A stretch of 64,000 nucleotides of DNA from Mycoavidus cysteinexigens_B (lineage in GTDB: Bacteria; Pseudomonadota; Gammaproteobacteria; Burkholderiales; Burkholderiaceae). This document shows, in pieces, positions 50,901-59,900 of this stretch. Below the pieces are notes generated by a model. It saw nothing but the letters and a program-made list of their open reading frames with translations, made no database searches and had not been told where the DNA came from. Numbering within the stretch: position 1 is the stretch's first letter; each line of letters begins with the position of its first letter. Where the stretch lies: contig JASSUG010000005.1 of the NCBI GenBank assembly GCA_031963465.1, positions 62,001 through 126,000 on the forward strand, in the 5' to 3' direction. The position numbers and the translations under genes were made by a program.

Positions 50901-53900
50901 TCGCGTTCCAACTCTTCGCGCGCAATTTTGAGTTGCGCCGAGATTAACCCGGTCAACACATGCTCTATTTGTGACTGCAATTCATCAACTGCAACTGGGT
51001 CATGCGCACTTCCCGTCACCGCTGGCAGTCGCCGCGCTTGGCAAGCCACGCGCAACTGATGCAGCACGCGGGCCACAGCGCCATAGCTCACGACCACGTG
51101 CGCGGCGCTCTGGGCCAGCGCTTGACACAGCGCAGTGACGCCCGCAGCACTCGGCATCGCCTCTAACCCGGTCTCCCGTCGCAGTCGCTCTTGGGTCGCC
51201 GGATCTAGCTGCATACCGCCTTCGGCCCACAACGGCCAACTCACCGAGACGGTGCGACCTTGGCGCTTGCCCTGCGCCACTAGGCTTGTTCGATACTGCG
51301 CATAGCTGTCCAAGAAGCCATTTGCCGCCGCGTAATCGGTCTGCCCCACGTTGCCCCACACACTCGCTACTGACGAGCACAGTACCAGCCAATCCAACGC
51401 CACCTCTCGCGTCGCCTGATCCAATGCCATCAAGCCCATCACCTTTGGCGCGAGCACCTGCTGTAGGGTTGCGCCAGTCTTCTGCGCCAGCAAACCGTCG
51501 TGCAATACCCCAGCGCTATGGATCACGCCGTTCAATTGCCCGTACTGCGCCACAATTTCTGCTACTAAGGCGGCCATGGCCACGGCATCGCTCACATCGA
51601 CTGCGCGATACGCAACGCGCGCGCCCATCGTCCGCAGCGCCTGCAGGACAGGCTCTTGCGCCGGCTTTAACACGTGGCGCCCGGTCAACACTAACACCGG
51701 ATGGCGGACCTGCTGCGCCAGCGCCCGCGCAAACACTTGCCCCAGCCCACCCAAGCCGCCTGTGATTAAGTAAACACCCTGATCACGCCAGGGTAGCGTC
51801 GTTTCTTCGTTGGCCAATGGCGCAAAATCCCAGACCTCTCGTTGCCCATTCACATACCGCACCATGGGCGAGGGGGCTGCCGCCTCGGCTCGCAATCGTT
51901 GCGCCAAGACTGGCATCGACAGCCCTGCCTCCACGGCGATCACCTGGCACGCCAACAACCGGTATTCTTGCTGCGCACTCCGCAGCAATCCTCCCAGCCC
52001 CTGCAGCACCAAGCCTTCACCTTCGTTGGGGATAATCAGTTGTAGCAAAAGTGCCTGATCCGGATGGGCGGCAACTTCTTTCTGGATCCAGGCCAGCAAT
52101 TGCATCGCATAAGCGGTATAGCGCTGCGCCAAAGCGCCATTTCCTAGCAACCCTAGACACTGTGCTGCAGGCATTGCCGCGGCAAGTTCAGCGATCCTCT
52201 CTGGCTGATCTTGGCCCACTTCACACAATACGATCCCGTGCCTCGGGCAGTTCGGCGCGGCCGTGGGTTGTACCGGGGATTGCGCCGTCCACTGCGGCGC
52301 TAACAGGAGCATCTGAGGCGCCGCGACTACCTGTTCAATGGCCTCATGCACAGGCATTGCTCCATGCATAGGCATTGCTTCAGGCACAGGTCGTGTACTG
52401 AAGCCACTTAAGCGTAGCGCCACTTGCCCATTCCTACCCACAATTTCAAGCTCTAACTTGCGCACCAACGCACTGTCGTCGACGCTTGGTCGCACCACAA
52501 TCCACGCCGGCATCGGTAGTTCACCCCATTGCCTCACCTGCGCTACCGCGAAGGGTAGCGCCAAGGGTGCATGGGCCTTATTTTGCATCAGTCCCACGCT
52601 TGCCTGTAGTGCCGCATCCAACACATTTGGCGCCCAGACATAACCAGCTGGCGCCTCTGCGGTCAAGCGCAAGGCGCCTAGCGCAACCTGATCGCCTAGC
52701 CACAATTCTTTTAAAACCTGGAAGCTCGGACCAAACTCTAGCCCCTGTTGCGCAAACTGTGCATAACACACCTCCCCCGCCACGGTCTGCTCACAGTGTG
52801 TCCGCACTGCCTCTAGATCGACCCACGGTGCTTCATCTACCGCCACCCATTGAGCCCACCCCCGGCTATACACAACGGCTTGATCCTCACTATCGCTGTA
52901 GAGTTCAAAGCCAATCCGGCCGTCTTCTTGGCTCTCCAAACTAATATGGACTTCCCGTGGCTGGGCGACCACCAATGGGCGCAGCCACATCACCTCCTGC
53001 AGCATCACGGCCTGTCCTACCTCGCCATGACTGGCCAACGCCACCGCTGCGCGCGCCCACTCCAATTGGGCCGCTCCAGGCACAATACGCTGACCCTGCA
53101 CCACGTGGTCTTGCAGGAAAAATTCTTTGCCGGTCAGCGTCGTACTAAAACGCTGCTGGCTCAAATCTGATGTATTCCGGTGCAGCAACGGATGCAATTG
53201 GCGTTCTAAGCCATTGTGCACCACCGGTGCCGGCGCCCAGTACCGCTCCTTCGCAAACGGATAGGTCGGCAGGCTAATCCGCCGTGGCTTGGTTTGACCA
53301 TATAATTGTGCCCACTCCACAGCCAGCCCCTGCACCCACAACTGCGCTAGCTTGCGCAACTTCTTGGCACGCAGCCATGCCTGTAACAACGCATCGGCGT
53401 CCCCATCATCCTCAAATAGCACTGTGTGCTCGGCGCTCTTTTTGACCTGTCCGGTGAAGAGATCAGGCACCGCCTTACCACGGGTAAATGTGTCGAGCGC
53501 ATCCAGCATCTGCGCGCGCGATTCGACGACCAACGCCAGCCGATGAACCATTGCCTCACGCCCAGTCTGTAGGGTGTAAGCCAGAGCTGTAAGATCAAGC
53601 TCTTCTTCCCCTTCGGCCCACGCTTTCATTTTTGCGGCGTATACGTGCAGCCGCTCCGGGGTCTTTGCCGATAACACAAGCAAGACCTGCTGAGGAGTGT
53701 CCACCCGACGCACGGGTGCCAACGGTGGGTATTCTTCCAGCACCAGATGGGCATTCGTGCCGCTAAAGCCAAATGAGCTCACCGCTGCGCGCCGCCGTTG
53801 ATCTCCCGTCACCGCCCACGGCTTCAAATCAGTGTTGATATAAAAAGGGCTACCCTCTACTGCGATACGCTCATTGAGCGTAGAGAAATTGATCGTCGGC

Positions 53901-56900
53901 GGCAGCACGCGATGGCGCAACGCCAGCAACACTTTGATCACGCCTGCAACGCCAGCGGCAGCGAGCAGATGGCCAAGATTGCTTTTGACCGATCCTAAAG
54001 CGCAGTAGTCCTGCTGAGCGGTGTACGAACGGAACGATTCCGTTAAAGCTTCTACCTCGATCGGGTCCCCTAATGCCGTACCCGTGCCATGCGCTTCGAC
54101 CAGGGAGATCGTCTCTGGATTGATCCCAAAGCGTTTGTAGACCTGTTTTTGCAAGGTTATCTGCGAGCTCACACTTGGCGCCGTAATACCGTTCGTGTGG
54201 CCGTCCTGATTTACCCCCCAACCCCGCAGTACACCGTGGATCAGGTCTTGATCGCGCACTGCATCCGTTAAGCGCTTCAGCAGTAAGACACCCACCCCCT
54301 CTGCCGGCACAAAACCATCTGCCCGCGCATCGAAAGTAAAGCAACGTCCGGCTTTAGAGAGCATGCCCGCACTGCTGGTCATGATGTGCATATCTGGTCC
54401 TGCCAACACACATACGCCACCCGCAAGCACTAAGTCGCTTTGTCTGAGCATTAAACTGTCGCATGCCTCAGCAATGGCCACCAACGAGGCCGAACAAGCG
54501 GTGTCAATCGCCAGGCAAGGACCCTTCAAATTCAGAAAATACGCGATCCGGGCTGACAGGATCGACAATGAATTCCCGAGCAGCCCCTGGGCAGTGAGCT
54601 CACTACCGTCGCCAACCCGGCCGTAGTCGCTAGTGAGACAACCCACATACACGCCACAGCGGCTATCTGACAAAGTGTGTGGATTGATGCCTGCGGCTTC
54701 GATACAGTTCCAGCTATGCTCCAGAAACAGGCGTTGCTGAGGATCCATCCATTGCGCTTCAGCCGGTGAAATATTGAAAAACAACGGATCGAAGCACTCG
54801 GCCTCCTCCAACTCTCCCATCCACTTGCTATAGGTTCGGCCCAGTGTAGCCGGACGCGGGTCGTAGTACTGTTCGATCGACCACCGTTGCGCCGGAACTT
54901 CCGCCACACAATCCCTACCCTGCACGAGGTTATCCCAGAATTCTTCTAGATTTTTTGCTTTTGGAAAGGCCCCCGACATCCCTATGATGGCAACACCCTC
55001 CTGCTGCGATATCGGCTGCATCTCTGACGCCACCGGCACATTCGCCGTTCGAATTGAAATCTCATCGGGCGTATCAACAGTTACAGGACCCAAACCGTGG
55101 GGTTCGCCTGACAGCATCGAGGTTCTAAGTAATAGGCTTTTATCATTGTCCGAGTGACGCCCTGCTAGAGGATTAAGTGGCGTTGATCGATCTGTTGTAT
55201 CGACTGCTGTTGGGTGATTTGCCATTGGCGCACTTTGTACGCTTAGGACCATCGGCGACAGATGCTCCGCCAAGCGCCGGATGGTAGGATAGCTGTACAG
55301 GCGTGTCACTGGCAGTGATAAACCAAAAGCTTTGTTAATCGATTGAGCCCACTCCACGCCAGTGATCGAATCCAGTCCAAGCTCAACAAACGAATGATCC
55401 GCATTAATCTTCGCACGCTCCATATACAATGTTTCGGCAAGACTATTTGTCAATTCTTCTTTTAAAGCATTCAGCGACATGGGGTGATTCATGCCTGTTT
55501 CTGCCACGGATTGATCCGTGGTGTCGCTGGATGTTTCGTGATTCGTCGCTGGCGTACATCGATCGCTGCTTGCAGAGAGCGGTGAATCGTTGAACCGATC
55601 AGCCTCAAGCGCCTGCAACGAAATGCCGATTGGCTTACTGGTCACGGTCCCTGAAGTGCAGGGAATGCGCGATTGGTTCTTCTCCAACTGCGTTATCCCA
55701 GGCGCAACCCGCTCGCCTCGCACCACGTGATCTTGAGTCATCGGCACCCAGTATCGCTCTTTGGTAAAGGGATACGTTGGCAGGCTCATTCGCTTTGGTT
55801 TCACGGCATCGTATACTTGTCCCCACTCAACCTCTAGCCCCTGTGTCCACAACTGCGCTAACTTATCAACTTCGCCTTTGGCAATCCACGCTGCGATGAT
55901 CTTTTGCTGATCTTCATCGACTCGAAACAGCGCCAGCGTTTCCTGGCCGTGCTTGAGCTTACCCTGGTATATATTTTCCTGAGACGCATTGCCTTGCGCA
56001 TAGCCCAACAACCGTTCCTTCAGTTCATTTATGGACTTCACCATAAGCGCTAACCGAACATCCAACGCCTCACGCCCCACTTGTAGCGTATACGCCAGGT
56101 CGGCTAGATTTGTCTCAGCATGGTGTTCCAAGTACAACAGCAACTGCTGCACCTGCTTCCGCAGCCGCTCTTCATTTTTGGCCGATAGCGCCACCACCAC
56201 GGACCCATTCACCTCGGTCGGAGCTCTCTGAAGCTCAACGTACTCCTCAACGATGACGTGCGCATTAGTACCGCTAAAGCCGAATGAACTAATGCCTGCT
56301 CGTTTTAGTCCAACTGGCCATGCCCGAGTTTTCACGACGACCTGCACTGGCAAGCACTCCCAAGGAATATGAGGGTTCGGCATCTTAAAGTGCAACTGCG
56401 CTGGAATCATTCCGTGCTGTATCGACAGGACAGTCTTAATCAGCCCGGCAATGCCAGCCGCTGCTTCTAGATGACCCATCATGCTCTTGAGCGAGCCAAT
56501 TAAAAGGGGCTGATTGTCTGAGCGCCCCGTCCCAAATACTTTAGCAGCGGCCATCACCTCGATCGGATCCCCAAGTTTAGTACCCGTTCCATGTGCCTCC
56601 AAGTAGCCGATCTCATGCGGCGCTAACCCCGACTGAGCTAGCGCGGCTTCAATCACGGCCTGTTGTGCTAACTGGTTCGGCGCAGTTAAGCCGCTGCTGC
56701 TGCCATCTTGATTGGTAGCACTGCCCCGAATCACCGCCATGATCGGGTCCCCATCGGCTTGTGCCTCAGATAACCGCTTCAAGATCAAGGCCGCACAGCC
56801 TTCTCCTCGCACATATCCGTCGGCCGACGCATCGAACGCCTTGCAGCGCCCTTGAGGCGAGAGCATACCCGCGTGTTCGTACGTTAAGAAGCGCTTGTCA

Positions 56901-59900
56901 TCGAGCAGCAGATTCACCCCTGCAGCCAAGGCCAGATTGCATTCTCTGCCCAGCAGACTACGGCATGCCGTGTGGACCGCCACTAGCGATGAACTGCAAG
57001 CGGTATCGATACTGAGTGCGGGACCTTGCCAATCAAAGAAATACGAGAGCCGACCCGCGGCCACCGAACACGCATTGCCAGTGGCAAAGTGCGCGTTGAA
57101 GTCGGCCTCATTCCCCTGCCGCTTAATCACGTCTTCGTAATCACTGCCCATCATGCCCACGAAGACTCCACTACGGCTCCCACGCAGTCTCGCCGGCGCT
57201 ATCGCAGCAGATTCGAGCGCCTCCCAAGTCACCTCCAACAACAACCGTTGCTGCGGATCCAATAAGTTCGCCTCACGCGGCGAAATACGGAAGAACTCGG
57301 CATCGAAACACTCTACGCCGTCCAGGAAACCCGCCTGCCAACGACATGGTCTCGCCCCGATTCCCCATAGCATCTGCCGGTTGGCGGGCAGTTCACCAAC
57401 CGCATCACGCGCCTCAAATAATCCTTGCCAGAACTGGGCTGGTGTATTGGAGCCACCTGGTAATCGGCAAGCCATACCGATGATTGCGATGGCTTCATCC
57501 GATTGAGTGGATTCCGGTCGTGGGCCTTGACTCTGTGAAACGGGCATCACTCTAGTTGAGTCTGCAGTTGTTTGTAATGCTGAAGTTGCATTTGTCCGCG
57601 CCATAAAATATCCGATAATCGCCTCGGGCGTTCCATAGCTAAATAAGAATGTCGAGGGTAATGATTCTCTCAAGCGGGCGCCCAATAACATTCGTAACTC
57701 AAGCAATTCCAACGAACTCAAACCCATTTCCATCAACGGTATTTGAACGCCATAGGCCGCAGCACGTTGGCAGCCTAACACCTGCATCACAGTGCTAAAT
57801 ATGGCTGGCTCAATCTGCTCAGCTGCCTGCGTGGCGAATTCAGGTAGGGCTTGTGGAATATGGGTCTCGGCGACGGTCATTCCGCCAGAGCGCAACTGAT
57901 ATTCGATTAGAATCCCGGCGCCCTCGTTGTCTGTATCCTCTGGTCGAAAGCGTCTTAACACTTCGCGTATTATTGCCCCATGCGAAGTGTGGAAATGCAG
58001 CATCGGATCAATCAACTGGCCTTGTTCGTTGCGTGACTGGATATAGTCATCGAGGCTACATGCTGGTTGGCGACGGATAAAGTTTGCGCAGCGCGTGACA
58101 CCCACCACAGCGTCCACCCCATCCAGCGTGGCGCTATAGGCCAGAATCAAGCCGATCAACGCATCGCTGAACCCCCGCCCTTGCATCTCGGGCGCAACAA
58201 ACAACCCCAACAGTTGTACACAACGGCCCTGGGGCCGGTGTAAGCGCGCCATATTCTGGTAGTAAGTAGCACGCAGCGCTTCAAGAGAATCGATGCGCTG
58301 TGTATATAAAGCGGCCACAATCTGTCCATCTAACTCCAACACCCACTGCTCCTGGGCAAGATCGCACACCCGCCGCTTTATTTCCGCTACAGGCGTATAG
58401 AGTTCTTTCGGCTGGCAGATCCGGTCGAGTTGCTTAAGCCGGCGTAGGTCAGCCCGGATCGGATGCCGGACCGTATAAGGCTGAGGCACCAAGCGATGCA
58501 GAGAAATACGGGTAAAGTCCATCTGCTTGGGAATCGCCTGTGACATGCCTTCTTCGGGGAAAAAACCAGCCTCAGCCGCCGCCATTAGAAAAATGGGGGC
58601 TTCGACCAATTGCTGACCAGAGAATGTATGGAAAGCATCGTAATAGGCGCTTTCCGTCAGATTCCCCACGCGCCTGACGGTATTCGGTTGCAGACAATGC
58701 ACCTCTAGTAAGAGTAGTCCAAAGTGGGAGACAGCTGTGCGCCAGCGGCGCAGATGCTCGACCAACCCTTGTATGGCATGTGCTGGTTTGATTTCACTGC
58801 CATCGCGCGCAACATACACGCCGCTGTAATTCAATCCCTTTCGTCGCTGAACCGCCCTCTTATCCTCCAGCGGCAGGAAGGGGCGGTCATGGTCTAAAAA
58901 TGAACGCACATGCAGAATATTTTCTGTATCTGTGATTCCCGCCGCAGCTAAATCGGCTATCAACTGCTGTGGGTCTGCAATATCCGCTCGCACCAACAAG
59001 TGGGGTAACCCACTCAACGTTCTATCGGTGGATTCAAGGGATAACTCGTTATAATCTGCTCCAATTAGTGTCAGCGGATATTCCGCCAGCGCTCGTCCCC
59101 GTACTGAACGCGTTTTGATGAGTTCATAGATTCGGTATAATAGACTCCCGTCGCCACATCCCATATCTGCGATGTAACGCGGTTGCAGTTCTAAGGAAGG
59201 TTGATCGAAGATGCGTAGAATAAGGGTGTCAAGTTCGGCAAAGTGGCTTTGATGTTGCATGCCACTAGTGACGACATTCAAGGTACGTTCTAGATGTAAT
59301 TCGTGTCCCTGTTCATCAGTACCAAAGATTGCTTGTGCCTCACCAAACAGCAAATCATCCATTTGATGAAACATTGGTGTATAGGACACTACCGTACCCA
59401 ATGCTCCGCTACTTGCCAGCAACGCTTGGCCGCTCGGCGCTAGCCGAAAATCTCCTATATCACCCTGTCCCCAGCCACGCTGAATGAACAAGACTCGCAC
59501 GGCCTGCAACACAGCAGCCGATATTTCGTTTGGCTGAACTTGTTCGAGAACGCTACTGCCTAGTGTCGACAGCTTGGCCAACAAGGGCGCCAACAAAGCT
59601 CCATCCAACACGTCCACTACGGCAGGATCAACGTCGGCCCAGCCAGCGCTACAGCGCTTTAGCCAGTGTAGCAAGGACGCGGACTGTTCAGCCTCAAACG
59701 CATTTGTCATCGGCAGATGTATCAACTCTGCCAAATCATTTGGCAACTGCCGGGCAAGGACCACACCTTTGGCTGCCTCATACTGGTCCGGCTTAACCCA
59801 TTCTATCCAACCCAATTCATATAAAAGCCGAAGTGCTGCATACAAGTGCCCAGTGTTGCCCCGGCAGCGTGAAGCTAGTTTCTTGAGCGTCATCGGTCGC

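Noticed and set aside
30000..59000. Repeated blocks in the synthase considered as a mobile-element or CRISPR-like repeat
   Set aside because: The repeats are whole enzymatic domains (KS, DH, KR, MT) in frame, with no short regular repeat-spacer pattern and no transposase.
29862..59800. Many plus-strand and other-frame open frames of 60-165 codons inside the polyketide synthase region
   Set aside because: They lie antisense to or in other frames of a continuous 10,459-codon gene whose translation is full of catalytic motifs; none shows a recognisable domain or ribosome-binding site.
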